Both the position numbers and the translations under genes were made by a program. Under the pieces are notes generated by a model, which was not told the DNA's origin, ran no database searches, and was given only the letters and a program-made list of their open reading frames with translations. DNA of 64,000 bases from Actinokineospora enzanensis DSM 44649 (GTDB lineage Bacteria > Actinomycetota > Actinomycetes > Mycobacteriales > Pseudonocardiaceae). The stretch spans positions 79,287 through 143,286 of the forward strand of contig NZ_KB894421.1 in the NCBI RefSeq assembly GCF_000374445.1, given 5' to 3'. This document shows, piece by piece, positions 9,311-18,013 of this stretch (positions are counted from its first letter, which is position 1; every line of letters starts with the position of its first letter).

Positions 9311-11383
9311 GTGTCCCCCACCGACGGCCGGATCTCGCTGCCGCTGCTGCCGCCCAACCACCCGCTCGGCAGGTCCGCGGTGACCTGCCAGTACCGCTGC
9401 GCGAACGCGTGCAGCCATGAGGCGCCCAACCCCTCCGACAACGCCTACTTCGGCGATGTCGTCAGGTCGATCGTCAACCGCCGGGGCATGCTCAAGGCGG
9501 GTGCGGTGCTGGCTGTCACCGGCGCGGGGGTCGCAGGCCTGGCGGGCACCGCCGCGGCGCACGACCTCGGCCCGGACGGGCGCGGGCACGGCGGGTCGCG
9601 CGGGCCCAAGGGCCTGGACTTCAAGGCCGTGGCGCCCAACCGCGAGGACCGGATCGTCACGCCGGACGGCTACCACAACGCGGTCGTCATCCGCTGGGGC
9701 GACGCGGTGCTGCCCGGCGCGCCCGCGTTCGACTTCGACAAGCAGACCGCCGCGGCGCAGGCCAAGCAGTTCGGCTACAACAACGACTTCTGCGGCCTGG
9801 TCCCGCTCGGCCACGACGCGTACCTGATGGGCTCGAACCACGAGTACACGACCGAGTCGTTCATGTTCAAGGGCTACGCGGTGGCCAACCCCACCGAGGA
9901 GCAGGTCAGGATCGGCTGGGCGGCGCACGGCTTCTCCGTGGTGCGGGTCGAGCGCGAGCGGCGCAGCGGCAAGCTGGTGCCCCGGGTCGACCGCAAGTAC
10001 AACCGCCGGATCACCGTGACCACGCCGTTCGAGTTCGTCGGGCCGGTCGCGGGCAGCAAGTTCCTGCGCACCAACGCCGACCCGTCCGGCCGCAAGGTGC
10101 TCGGCACGTTCGGCAACTGCGCGGGCGGCGTGACCCCGTGGGGCACGATCCTGTCCGGCGAGGAGAACTTCAACGGCTACTTCGCCAACGGTGAGAAGGT
10201 CACCGACGCGGCGGCCGTCCCGCGGATCGCCCGCTACGGCACCCCGAAGGGCGAGAGCGTCCGCAAGTGGGAGCGGTTCGACCCGCGCTTCGACCTGGCC
10301 AAGGACCCGAACGAGTTCAACCGGCACGGCTGGGTCGTGGAGATCGACCCGCTTGAGCCGACCTCCACCCCGGTGAAGCACACCGCGCTCGGCCGGTTCA
10401 AGCACGAGGGCGCCACCATCCAGGTCGCCCGCGACGGCCGCGTGGTCTGCTACATGGGCGACGACGAGCGCTTCGACTACATCTACAAGTTCGTCTCCAA
10501 GGACCGCTACCGGCCGGGCAACAGCCCGTCGACCCGCGCGCACAACAAGAAGCTGCTGACCGAGGGCACCCTCTACGTTGCCCAGTTCACCGGCGACAGC
10601 CCGGCCGCGGAGATCGACGGCACCGGCAAGCTGCCCGCCGACGGTCAGTTCGACGGCACCGGTAAGTGGATCAAGCTGGTGTCCGGGGACCGGTCGTTCG
10701 TCGAGGGCTTCACCGCCGAGGAGGTGTACGTCTTCACCCGGCTCGCCGCGGACAAGGTGGGCGCCACCAAGATGGACCGCCCCGAGGACGTGCAGCCCAA
10801 CCCGGTCAACGGCCGGATCTACGCCGCGCTCACCAACAACACCGACCGCGGCAAGGTGGGCGCCAAGGAAGGCCCGACCGAGATCAACCCGCGCAACGGC
10901 AACAAGCACGGCCACGTGCTGGAGTGGGAGGAGAGCCGCGGTGACCACACCGCGACCACGTTCTCCTGGCGCCTGCTGCTGGTCTGCGGCGACCCGAACT
11001 CGGCCGACACCTACTTCGGCGGCTACGACAAGACCCAGGTCAGCCCGATCTCCTGCCCGGACAACGTGGCCTTCGACCGCTTCGGCAACCTGTGGATCGC
11101 CACCGACGGCAACGCGCTCGGCTCCAACGACGGCCTGTTCGCGGTGCCGGTCGACGGCCGCTACCGGGGCTACCTCAAGCAGTTCCTCACCGTGCCGGTC
11201 GGCGCGGAGACCTGCGGCCCGGTCGTCGAGGACGACTTCGTGCTGGTGTCCGTGCAGCACCCGGGTGAGTTGGACGGCGCCAGCGCGGACAACCCGCTCG
11301 CGCACTGGCCCGACGGTGGCACCGCCCAGCCGCGGCCCGCGGTCGCGGTGATCTGGAAGTCCGGCTGCCGCGTCGGCGAGTGA
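9311..11383 (+). CDS. phoX: PhoX-type alkaline phosphatase (DUF839), Tat-exported
   Basis: A 690-residue DUF839/PhoX protein. After a polar leader of about 55 residues comes a twin-arginine signal (NRRGMLKAG, then an Ala/Gly-rich hydrophobic stretch ending TAAAHD), predicting Tat export of a folded metalloenzyme. The mature part has the family features VGPVAGSKFL, a GGVTPWGT segment, GEENFNGYF and the C-terminal CPDNVAFD...LWIATDGN. PhoX enzymes release phosphate from monoesters using Ca/Fe cofactors. The GTG at 9311 has CGGAGG four bases upstream. It is probably monocistronic, with a terminator at 11396-11429. Confidence 0.88.
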   Translation: MSPTDGRISLPLLPPNHPLGRSAVTCQYRCANACSHEAPNPSDNAYFGDVVRSIVNRRGMLKAGAVLAVTGAGVAGLAGTAAAHDLGPDGRGHGGSRGPKGLDFKAVAPNREDRIVTPDGYHNAVVIRWGDAVLPGAPAFDFDKQTAAAQAKQFGYNNDFCGLVPLGHDAYLMGSNHEYTTESFMFKGYAVANPTEEQVRIGWAAHGFSVVRVERERRSGKLVPRVDRKYNRRITVTTPFEFVGPVAGSKFLRTNADPSGRKVLGTFGNCAGGVTPWGTILSGEENFNGYFANGEKVTDAAAVPRIARYGTPKGESVRKWERFDPRFDLAKDPNEFNRHGWVVEIDPLEPTSTPVKHTALGRFKHEGATIQVARDGRVVCYMGDDERFDYIYKFVSKDRYRPGNSPSTRAHNKKLLTEGTLYVAQFTGDSPAAEIDGTGKLPADGQFDGTGKWIKLVSGDRSFVEGFTAEEVYVFTRLAADKVGATKMDRPEDVQPNPVNGRIYAALTNNTDRGKVGAKEGPTEINPRNGNKHGHVLEWEESRGDHTATTFSWRLLLVCGDPNSADTYFGGYDKTQVSPISCPDNVAFDRFGNLWIATDGNALGSNDGLFAVPVDGRYRGYLKQFLTVPVGAETCGPVVEDDFVLVSVQHPGELDGASADNPLAHWPDGGTAQPRPAVAVIWKSGCRVGE

Positions 11384-11395
11384 CCTATGACCTAC

Positions 11396-11429
11396 AGGGC
11401 CCGCGCATCCCACGGGGTGCGCGGGCCCT
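11396..11429 (+). terminator. Intrinsic terminator after phoX
   Basis: 16-bp stem with one G-U pair: arm AGGGCCCGCGCATCCC (11396-11411) pairs with 11414-11429, followed by AGGTTGTTTTC, which is a modest U-rich tail. It lies 12 bp after the phoX stop and directly upstream of the SDR start. Confidence 0.75.
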
Positions 11430-11440
11430 AGGTTGTTTTC

Positions 11441-12124
11441 ATGCCCCTGGCTCTGATCACCGGCGCGTCCCGCGGCATCGGCGCGGCCACCGCCCGCACT
11501 CTCGCAGGCACCCACTCGCTCCTGCTGGGCGGCCGCGACCTGCCCGCGTTGCAGGCGTTGGCCGAGGAACTCCCGGACGCCCGACCGTGGCCGGTGGAGC
11601 TGACCGACCCGACCGCACTGGCCGCCGCCACCTCCGGTTTGTCCACTGTGGACGTCCTGGTGCATTCGGCAGGCGTGGCCAGGGTCGGCCCGCTGACCGC
11701 GGCGCCCGCCGATCTGTGGCGCGGCATCTACGAGATCAACGTGGTCGCCGTCGCCGAGCTGACCCGCCTGCTGCTCCCCGCCCTGCGCGCGGCCAAGGGG
11801 CACGTCGTCCTGGTCAACTCCGGCGCTGGCCGATCCGCGAACCCCGGCTGGGGACCGTACGCGGCCAGCAAGTTCGCCCTCCGCGCCTACGCCGACGTGC
11901 TGCGCGGCGAGGAGGAGTCCGCGGGCATCCGGGTCACCTCGGTGTATCCCGGCCGCACCGACACCGACATGCAACGCACCGTCCGCGCCGACGAGGGCGG
12001 CGAGTACCAGCCGGAGCGGTACCTGCGCCCGGAGTCGGTGGCCGAGGCCATCCGCGCGGCGATCGCCGCCACCCCCGACGCCCACCCCACGGAGCTGGAC
12101 CTGCGCTCCCGCCCGGTCCGCTAG
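11441..12124 (+). CDS. Short-chain dehydrogenase/reductase (classical SDR)
   Basis: A 227-residue classical SDR. The cofactor motif TGASRGIG is at residues 7-14, an altered NNAG is seen as HSAG near 74, and the active-site Ser in LVNSGAG is followed by YAASK (Tyr and Lys of the YxxxK catalytic pair) near 145-149. NADP preference is suggested by the Arg in GGRD. The substrate cannot be read. The gene converges on the amidohydrolase gene with a 7-bp gap and starts directly after the phoX terminator, so it probably has its own promoter or is read through. Confidence 0.85.
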   Translation: MPLALITGASRGIGAATARTLAGTHSLLLGGRDLPALQALAEELPDARPWPVELTDPTALAAATSGLSTVDVLVHSAGVARVGPLTAAPADLWRGIYEINVVAVAELTRLLLPALRAAKGHVVLVNSGAGRSANPGWGPYAASKFALRAYADVLRGEEESAGIRVTSVYPGRTDTDMQRTVRADEGGEYQPERYLRPESVAEAIRAAIAATPDAHPTELDLRSRPVR

Positions 12125-12131
12125 CGAGTCA

Positions 12132-13439
12132 CTAGCCGACCAGCCTGCCGATCGCCGCGCGGGCCGCCCGCAGGGACTCGTCCCAGGGGACGCGGGTGGG
12201 TCGGGCGTCGGTGATCACCGGTTCGCCCGCCACCCAGACGTCGCGGACGGTCCGGGAGCCCGCCGCCCAGACGAGGTTGGACAGCAGGTGGTCGTCGGCG
12301 ATGTCCAGGCCCGCGGCGAAGGCCGGGTCGTCCACGCCGATGTGCACCAGGTCGGCCCAGCGACCGGGCTCCAGGGCGCCGATGTCGTCCCGGGACAGGG
12401 CCGCGGCGCCGCCCCGGGTGGCCAGGAGCAGGAGGTCGGCGGCGCGCAGGATGGTCGAGTCCATTGTGGAGACTCGACCGAGGAGTCCGGCCAGGCGCAT
12501 GTCCTCCCAGAGGTCCAGGTCGTCGTTGCTGGCCGGGCCGTCGGTGCCCAGGCCGAGCGCGACGCCCGCCGCGCGCAGGTCGCCGACGCGGGCGATACCG
12601 GAGGCCAGCTTGGTGTTGGAGCCCGGACAGTGGGCCACGCCCACCTCGCGGCGGGCGAAGAGGGCGATGTCCTCGTCGGAGAGGTGCACCGAGTGGGCGG
12701 CCAGCACCCGGCCGCCGAGCAGCCCTGCCTTTTCCAGGAGCGCGGGCACCGATCCGTGCTCGGCGCGCTGCGCCACGTCTTCCGGGAGGGACTCGGCCAC
12801 GTGGATCTGGATCAGGGCGTTTCGCTCTCGGGCGGCCGCGCCGATCTCGGTCAACGCCTCGGGAGGCAGGGTGTAGGCCGAATGCGGGCCGTAGCCCAGT
12901 TCGATTCGCTCTCCCGGGCCGGATCGCAGGCCGTCCGCGTCGATCCAGGCGTTGGTTTCGGCGAGCTGTTTGCGCCAGTCCCAGCCGGGGGCGTCGATGA
13001 TCGCCGGGGCCAGCACCACGCGGCTGCCGGTGGCAAGGGCGGCGCGAACCAGTTCTTCGCCGTGGAAGTACATCTCGGCGCTGGTGGTCACGCCCGCTCG
13101 AAGCATCTCCAGGGAGCCCAGGACCATGCCGGTGTGCACGTCCGATGGGTCGAGGCGGGCTTCCGCGGGCCAGATGACCTCGGTCAGCCAGCGCATCAGG
13201 GGGAGGTCGCCGCCCATGCCGCGCAGCAGCGTCATGGGGCTGTGGGCGTGGGTGTTGACCAGGCCCGGGATGAGAATGCCGGACAGCTCCCTGGTCGGTG
13301 CGTCCGTCGCCGGGGCGGTGCTTGTCGGTCCACAGTGGAGGATTCGGCCCGCTTCGTCGATATCGACGACGCCGTCTCGCACTACGGAGCATGCCGGATC
13401 GCAGGGCAGCACGATGGGAGCGTGCAGACGCAGACTCAT
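12132..13439 (-). CDS. TRZ/ATZ-type metal-dependent amidohydrolase/deaminase
   Basis: A 435-residue amidohydrolase-superfamily enzyme of the TRZ/ATZ, SAH/MTA-deaminase and guanine-deaminase-like group. Metal ligands are His64 and His66 in NTHAH, the His of IQIHVAES, a later His and the Asp of LGTDGPASNDD. The HSPMTLLRGMGGDLPLM segment after the first His pair is a family signature. It would hydrolytically deaminate an aminated heterocycle. The start is ATG at 13439, although the frame stays open far upstream over the neighbouring gene. It lies 95 bp downstream of the NOS-like gene on the same strand, possibly the same transcript. Substrate unknown. Confidence 0.85.
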   Translation of the reverse strand: MSLRLHAPIVLPCDPACSVVRDGVVDIDEAGRILHCGPTSTAPATDAPTRELSGILIPGLVNTHAHSPMTLLRGMGGDLPLMRWLTEVIWPAEARLDPSDVHTGMVLGSLEMLRAGVTTSAEMYFHGEELVRAALATGSRVVLAPAIIDAPGWDWRKQLAETNAWIDADGLRSGPGERIELGYGPHSAYTLPPEALTEIGAAARERNALIQIHVAESLPEDVAQRAEHGSVPALLEKAGLLGGRVLAAHSVHLSDEDIALFARREVGVAHCPGSNTKLASGIARVGDLRAAGVALGLGTDGPASNDDLDLWEDMRLAGLLGRVSTMDSTILRAADLLLLATRGGAAALSRDDIGALEPGRWADLVHIGVDDPAFAAGLDIADDHLLSNLVWAAGSRTVRDVWVAGEPVITDARPTRVPWDESLRAARAAIGRLVG

Positions 13440-13534
13440 GGCGAGATTCTGCCACGCTTCTTCCGGCTGCGGTTTGTGGGGCGTGCGGCGCGATTTCGTT
13501 GATTGCCGGATGGCTGTGTCTCTGGAAAGGCCTG

Positions 13535-14587
13535 CTAGCCAGGGATCGGGGCCTGGCGTAGGAAGGCCGGGTGGTGCGGGGTTTCGGTGGCGGGGGCATA
13601 GACATCTGCGGAGTGTTCGATGCTCACGCCTGCGGTGTCGAAGGAGTGCAGCACCGCGCGGTTGAGTTCCAGGGCTGCCCGGTCGCGCCAGAGGGTGCGT
13701 TCGTTGGTGGTGTCCAGGCCCAGTTCGGTGGCTACCGTGGTGGCCATCCCGTATGCCGCTTCCTCGCCCAGCACGTCTTCGCCGATTGCCCGGCAGATGT
13801 AGACGCCGTTGTAGGGGGCGGCCGGATAGTTGATGCCGCCAATATGCAGGCGCATGTTGCTGATCACCGGAACGGCGTGCCAGCGGAGGTCGAGGCGGGT
13901 GAACCAGTCGAACTCGGGGTGGGTCAGCTCGACTTCGCGGACCGCGTCCCTGGGGATGGGGAACAGGCGGACGCCGTCGTCGTCGGTTTCGATTACCAAG
14001 GGGAGCAGGTCGAATGGGCCGTGCGGGGTGGGTGGGAGCCAGCCAAGGCGGCAGACGCCGGTGGTGAACTCTATGTAGCGGCGGTCGCCGACGACGCCGC
14101 CGTTTTCCCGATAGCCCGCGTAGCGGACCAGTTGGTCGTTGCGGATTCGCGGGCCGAGGCGCCAGGGCGAGTCGGGGGCGAAGATGCTGACGACCGGGCG
14201 GACGGCGCCGTCGCCCGCCGCCATGCGGAGGTGGTGGACGCATTCGGCGGCCACGGCGGCCGCGTCGCGGACCTCCCGAAGATCCCGGACGAGCAGGCCG
14301 CGCCAAGGCACCGTGTCGGGGCACCAGCCGGTTTCGCGGAGGGCGACGCGGGCGCCGAAGGCGAGCTCGGCTGGGGTGTGCCGGTAGGTGCCGGTGGCCG
14401 CGATCTCGGCGCGGACCTTGGCCAGCCGGGTGTCCAGCGGACCTGCCTTGGGGCGCGCCTCGTGGAACATCCGCAGGAAGCGTTCCGCCATGGCGAACAG
14501 CGGGTTGGTCGCCGAGCGGTCCGGGGGTGCCGGGGCGCGGTCGGTGGCGCGGGTGATTCCGTGGATGTCATCGCGCAGGGCGGTCAC
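13535..14587 (-). CDS. Divergent nitric-oxide-synthase oxygenase-like protein
   Basis: 350 residues, clearly related to the NOS oxygenase domain. It shows GTYRHTPAELAFGARVA, then the heme-thiolate position kept as Cys89, NDQLVRYAGY (151-159), LRWHAVPVISNMRL (234-247) and GGINYPAAPYNG (250-261). However, the RCIGR surroundings of the heme Cys are replaced. The active-site Trp and arginine-binding Glu of the WYMGTE motif align with Val262 and Ala267, and the following pterin-site Arg/Asp are lost. The C-terminal part with the DWxW motif is absent, and no other frame downstream encodes it. It may bind heme but is unlikely to be an arginine-using NOS. The GTG start at 14587 has a weak ribosome site. 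Confidence 0.8.
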   Translation of the reverse strand: MTALRDDIHGITRATDRAPAPPDRSATNPLFAMAERFLRMFHEARPKAGPLDTRLAKVRAEIAATGTYRHTPAELAFGARVALRETGWCPDTVPWRGLLVRDLREVRDAAAVAAECVHHLRMAAGDGAVRPVVSIFAPDSPWRLGPRIRNDQLVRYAGYRENGGVVGDRRYIEFTTGVCRLGWLPPTPHGPFDLLPLVIETDDDGVRLFPIPRDAVREVELTHPEFDWFTRLDLRWHAVPVISNMRLHIGGINYPAAPYNGVYICRAIGEDVLGEEAAYGMATTVATELGLDTTNERTLWRDRAALELNRAVLHSFDTAGVSIEHSADVYAPATETPHHPAFLRQAPIPG

Positions 14588-14649
14588 ATCACTGAATATC
14601 GGTACCCGCGGCGCGCGCCTCGACTACTCGGACGTGTGGTGCTCACCGA

Positions 14650-14667
14650 ACCGTCGTCACCGACGGT
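14650..14667 (-). terminator. Short hairpin at the trmB stop
   Basis: ACCGTCG (14650-14656), TCAC loop, CGACGGT (14661-14667). The right arm touches the trmB stop codon. It may act as a weak terminator between trmB and the NOS-like gene. Confidence 0.4.
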
Positions 14668-15422
14668 CAGTTCTTCACTCGTTCGAAGATGAGATCCCTG
14701 CTGATCCGACCCTCGACCCGGGCGCGGGACTCGAACTTGGTCACCGGCCGCCACTCGGGGCGCGGGGCCCAGCCGTCGAACCTGTTGCGCAGCAAGGGCT
14801 CCGCGGACAGCACTTCCAGCATCTGCTCGGCGTAGTTCTCCCAGTCCGTCGCCAGGTGCAGGGTGCCGCCGGGGGCGAGGCGACTGGCCAGCAGGGACAC
14901 GAACCCGGGCTGCACGAGCCGTCGCTTGTGGTGCTTCTTCTTCGGCCACGGGTCCGGGAAGAAGATCCGCACCCCGGACAGCGAGTCGGCGGCGATGTGC
15001 TGGGTGAGCAGGACGACCGCGTCACCGCGCAGCAGCCGGACGTTGTCCAGGCCCATCTCCTCGACGCGCAGCATCAGCTGGGCGAGGCCGGGTTCGTAGA
15101 CCTCCACGGCCAGGTAGTTCAGCTCGGGCGCGGCCTGGGCCAGTCGGGCGGTGGTCTCCCCCATGCCCGAGCCGATCTCCAACAGCACCGGCGCGGCACG
15201 GTCGAACCAGGTATCCGTGTCCAGCGGGCCTGCGGGCAGCTCGGCGACCTGCCTGCCCCACCGCGGCCACGACCGTTCCCACGCCTTGCCCTGGCCGACG
15301 GTCATCCGTCCACCGCGGTGCACGAAACTCACGACGCCGCGCCTGCGCGGCTCGGTGGTGGTCTGGTCGGGCAGTCGGTCGGGCTGAGTCACCCGGACAG
15401 CGTGCCACCTGCCGGTGCGCAC
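14667..15422 (-). CDS. trmB: tRNA (guanine-N7-)-methyltransferase
   Basis: 251 residues with the TrmB arrangement. It has the SAM-binding motif LEIGSGMGE near 81, the acidic loop around AVEVYEPG, and the hallmark FFPDPWPKKKHHKRRL (about 153-168), which holds the catalytic Asp and the tRNA contact residues. A late segment, THLATDW-like (TLHLATDWENYAEQML), completes the methyltransferase fold. It makes m7G46 in tRNA using S-adenosylmethionine. The N-terminal GTG at 15422 is used here, but an internal GTG at 15392 is also possible. It follows an unknown gene by 43 bp and may be co-transcribed with it. Confidence 0.92.
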   Translation of the reverse strand: MRTGRWHAVRVTQPDRLPDQTTTEPRRRGVVSFVHRGGRMTVGQGKAWERSWPRWGRQVAELPAGPLDTDTWFDRAAPVLLEIGSGMGETTARLAQAAPELNYLAVEVYEPGLAQLMLRVEEMGLDNVRLLRGDAVVLLTQHIAADSLSGVRIFFPDPWPKKKHHKRRLVQPGFVSLLASRLAPGGTLHLATDWENYAEQMLEVLSAEPLLRNRFDGWAPRPEWRPVTKFESRARVEGRISRDLIFERVKN

Positions 15423-15465
15423 GCCTCAGCGCGCCCCGGGCCCGCCGGGGCGCGGACCACGCCGC

Positions 15466-16029
15466 TCACGGTCGCAGGGATTCCAACCGGGACAGATTGG
15501 CGCGCAGGTCGGGCAGGCCCGCCACGGCGATCGGCGCGGGGGCCGGGCCCGCGTGCACCGCCAGCACGTCGATCCAGCCGCTGTGCCGGTGGGTGTGCGC
15601 GAGGGTGGTCGGCATGCCCGGTTCCGTCAGGGCCCGCTCGGAGGGCATGTACTCCCAGTACCCCGCGTCGCCGTCGCTGGCCCACGGCACGAAGACCCAG
15701 CCGGGGCGGGCGTCGAGCAGCTTGGCGACCCGGTCCTCGACCGCGAAGCCCTCGCGCCGGGAGCCGAGCGTGCCCGCCGCGACCGCGTGCAGCCACCAGG
15801 GCGCGGACAACGTCGGCTGGGCGGCGGCGACGGCCCGGTACAGGGACAGCACCTGTGGTTCCGGTGCCCGGTGCACCCAGGTCCGGCGGCCCGCCGCCGG
15901 GGACTCGGGCGCCAGGCCGCTGGGTTGCTCCAGCGCCTCGGACCATTCCAGGCCGATCAGCGGCTCGACGTGCAGGCCACGCTGGATGGGCACGGCGTGC
16001 CGCTGGGTGTTGGCGTCAAGCACCGTCAA
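15466..16029 (-). CDS. Conserved hypothetical protein upstream of trmB
   Basis: A 187-residue soluble protein without signal peptide or membrane helix that I cannot assign. It is rich in Trp and has an ordered look, with ERALTEPGMPTT and HTHRHSGWIDVLAVH segments and a C-terminal helix ending NLSRLESLRP. The start is uncertain: TTG at 16029 is six bases from the GGAGG at 16036-16040, while GTG at 16023 is twelve bases away. M. tuberculosis also has a hypothetical gene (Rv0207c) upstream of its trmB-like gene, but I cannot tell whether the two are related. No function is proposed. Confidence 0.65.
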   Translation of the reverse strand: MTVLDANTQRHAVPIQRGLHVEPLIGLEWSEALEQPSGLAPESPAAGRRTWVHRAPEPQVLSLYRAVAAAQPTLSAPWWLHAVAAGTLGSRREGFAVEDRVAKLLDARPGWVFVPWASDGDAGYWEYMPSERALTEPGMPTTLAHTHRHSGWIDVLAVHAGPAPAPIAVAGLPDLRANLSRLESLRP

Positions 16030-16191
16030 GGTCCACCTCCAAGGGTTCCGAGACGGGTCTGTGTGTCCATCTGACCCCGGGACGGGTGGGAAGTCCGTAA
16101 CGTGTGTGGGGCCTCACACCTTCTTAACGTGGTCTTAATCCCAACCCTTGTTGTAAGAAAAGCCACGCCCCCGCGCCAGAGGCGGAAGTCC

Positions 16192-16938
16192 TCAGGCGTC
16201 GCGGCGAGTAGCCGAGAAGATCCCCGCGGTGAGCACGGCCAGCGCGATGACGGCGAAGTACAGCAGGTAGCCCCATGGGGTCAGCGGCAGGTCGACGACC
16301 TCCCTGGCGCCGTTGTCCCGGCCCACCCCGATGAACCGGTCGGCGGCGAAGAACGGCAGCCAGTGCTGGATGTCCTGGCCCACCTTGGGGATCAGCGTGA
16401 CCAGGCTCTCCACCAGCAGCGAGTACACCAGCAGCAGCGCCACCGCGCCCGCGGTCTGCCGCACCAGGATGCCGACGCCGAGCGCGAGCAGCGCGGCGAG
16501 CGCGAACACCAGGGCCTGCCCGGCCACCGTGCGCCAGTCCTGCCCGGAGTCCAGTGCCAGGCCCGCGTTCGGCTTGATCAGCCGGAACATGGCCCAGCAG
16601 CCGAACCCGACGCAGGCGCCGATGACCCCGGTCAGCCCGGCCACCACGAGCGCCTTGGCCAGCAGCGCGGCCGACCGGTTGGGCACCGCCTGGAAGGTGC
16701 TGCGGATGGTGCCGAAGCGGTACTCGCTGGTCACCGCGAGCGCGGCCAGCACCAGCACGACCGACCGGCCGAGGCCCGCGGTCAGCTGGGTGGCGCCGAT
16801 GTCGATCTCCAGGTCGCCGCCGGCCTGCGCGGCCAGCAGCGCGGTGAAGGCCACCGGCAACGCGATCGCCAGCAGTCCGCAGGCCCATGGCGAGCGGGTG
16901 CTGAACAGCTTGATGCGCTCGGCGCTCACCAGGCTCAT
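16192..16938 (-). CDS. ABC-2 type exporter permease (module 2)
   Basis: A 248-residue membrane protein with about six hydrophobic segments. It opens with MSLVSAERIKLFSTRSPW, a start shared with the two other permeases in this region. The cytoplasmic SEYRFGTIRSTFQAVPNR segment after the second helix is the coupling region common to these actinobacterial ABC-2 permeases. Its ATG overlaps the stop of the ATPase gene upstream (ATGA), so it forms a two-gene exporter with it. The substrate is unknown. The gene is a paralogue of the permeases at 18014-18739 and 18739-19503. Confidence 0.85.
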   Translation of the reverse strand: MSLVSAERIKLFSTRSPWACGLLAIALPVAFTALLAAQAGGDLEIDIGATQLTAGLGRSVVLVLAALAVTSEYRFGTIRSTFQAVPNRSAALLAKALVVAGLTGVIGACVGFGCWAMFRLIKPNAGLALDSGQDWRTVAGQALVFALAALLALGVGILVRQTAGAVALLLVYSLLVESLVTLIPKVGQDIQHWLPFFAADRFIGVGRDNGAREVVDLPLTPWGYLLYFAVIALAVLTAGIFSATRRDA

Positions 16939-17861
16939 GCGGACGAGGCCTCCTCGTGCGTGTGGTATTCGACGGCATCGCCGGTGAGCTGCATGAACGC
17001 CTGCTCCAGCGAGCCGACCTGGGGGTTGAGCTCGTGCAGCACGATCCCGTTCGCGGCGGCCAGCTCGCCGATCTCCGCACTGTCCATTCCGGACACCCGG
17101 AGTCCCGGCGGGGTGCCGGTGTCCGGGGCCACCGTGCCGCCGCCGATGCGCAGCAGCTCGGCCAGCGCGTCCAGCTGTGGGCTGCGCACCAGGACCGTGG
17201 TCTCGGTGGCGTGCGCGATGAAGTCCTCGACCGTGCCCTGGTAGATCAGCTTGCCGCGGCCGATGACTACCAGGTCCTGCGCGGTCTGCGCCATCTCGGA
17301 GAGCAGGTGGCTGGAGACGAAGACCGTGCGGCCGTTCTCCGCGAGCTGGTGCATGAACCGGCGGATCCACAGGATGCCCTCGGGGTCCAGACCGTTGACC
17401 GGTTCGTCGAACAGCAGCACCTGCGGGTCGCCCAGGAGCGCGGCGGCGATACCCAGCCGCTGGGACATGCCCAGCGAGAAACCGCCCGCGTTCTTCTTTG
17501 CCACCGAGGTGAGCCCGACCAGGTCGAGCACCTCGTCCACGCGCGAGGTCGGCAGCTTGTTCGAGGCGGCGAGCCAGCGCAGGTGCGCGCGGGCGGACCG
17601 GTTGGGGTGCACCCACTTGGCGTCCAGCAGCGCGCCGACGGTACGCAGCGGTTGGTGCAGGTTGCGGTAGTGCTTGCCGTCCAGCAGCACGTCACCGGAG
17701 GTCGGGCGGTCCAGGCCGAGGATCATTCGCATGGTGGTGGACTTCCCGGCGCCGTTCGGGCCAAGGAACCCGGTGACCCGGCCCTCGCCGACGGTGAAAG
17801 ACAGGTTGTCGACCGCGACGGTGCGGCCATAGCGCTTCGTCAGACCGGACGCCTCGATCAT
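16935..17861 (-). CDS. ABC transporter ATP-binding protein (module 2)
   Basis: A 308-residue DRA-type ATPase with Walker A GPNGAGKST, signature FSLGMSQRLG, Walker B LLFDEPVNGLDPEG and a switch His in VSSHLL. A C-terminal extension of about 90 residues follows the ATPase core. It energises the permease encoded in the overlapping downstream gene. I place the start at ATG 17861 because the paralogue at 19508-20452 begins with the same MIEA-GLTKRYG. A longer frame to GTG 17882 exists. A terminator at 17924-17960 separates it from module 1. Confidence 0.88.
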   Translation of the reverse strand: MIEASGLTKRYGRTVAVDNLSFTVGEGRVTGFLGPNGAGKSTTMRMILGLDRPTSGDVLLDGKHYRNLHQPLRTVGALLDAKWVHPNRSARAHLRWLAASNKLPTSRVDEVLDLVGLTSVAKKNAGGFSLGMSQRLGIAAALLGDPQVLLFDEPVNGLDPEGILWIRRFMHQLAENGRTVFVSSHLLSEMAQTAQDLVVIGRGKLIYQGTVEDFIAHATETTVLVRSPQLDALAELLRIGGGTVAPDTGTPPGLRVSGMDSAEIGELAAANGIVLHELNPQVGSLEQAFMQLTGDAVEYHTHEEASSA

Positions 17862-17923
17862 GCGCCCGATGGTCGCACGCACCAGCCCACCGCGCTAACG
17901 GACAGCTAAAGGTCGAACGAGCG

Positions 17924-17960
17924 GAGCCCGGGTCGCCTCCCCGTAAGGCGACCCGGGCTC
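17924..17960 (-). terminator. Terminator between the two ABC modules
   Basis: Perfect 14-bp inverted repeat: GAGCCCGGGTCGCC (17924-17937) and its complement (17947-17960), 9-nt loop. On the minus strand it follows the stop of the module 1 permease at 18014, so module 2 is likely to be a separate transcription unit with its promoter in 17862-17923. Confidence 0.7.
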
Positions 17961-18013
17961 TTTCCCCGTGGTGGTCCCGCCGCTCCCCGAATGATCGGCG
18001 GGACCGGGTGGAC

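Noticed and set aside
9224..12085. 953-codon open frame opposite phoX and the SDR
   Set aside because: Arg/Val/His-rich shadow of two well-supported plus-strand genes.
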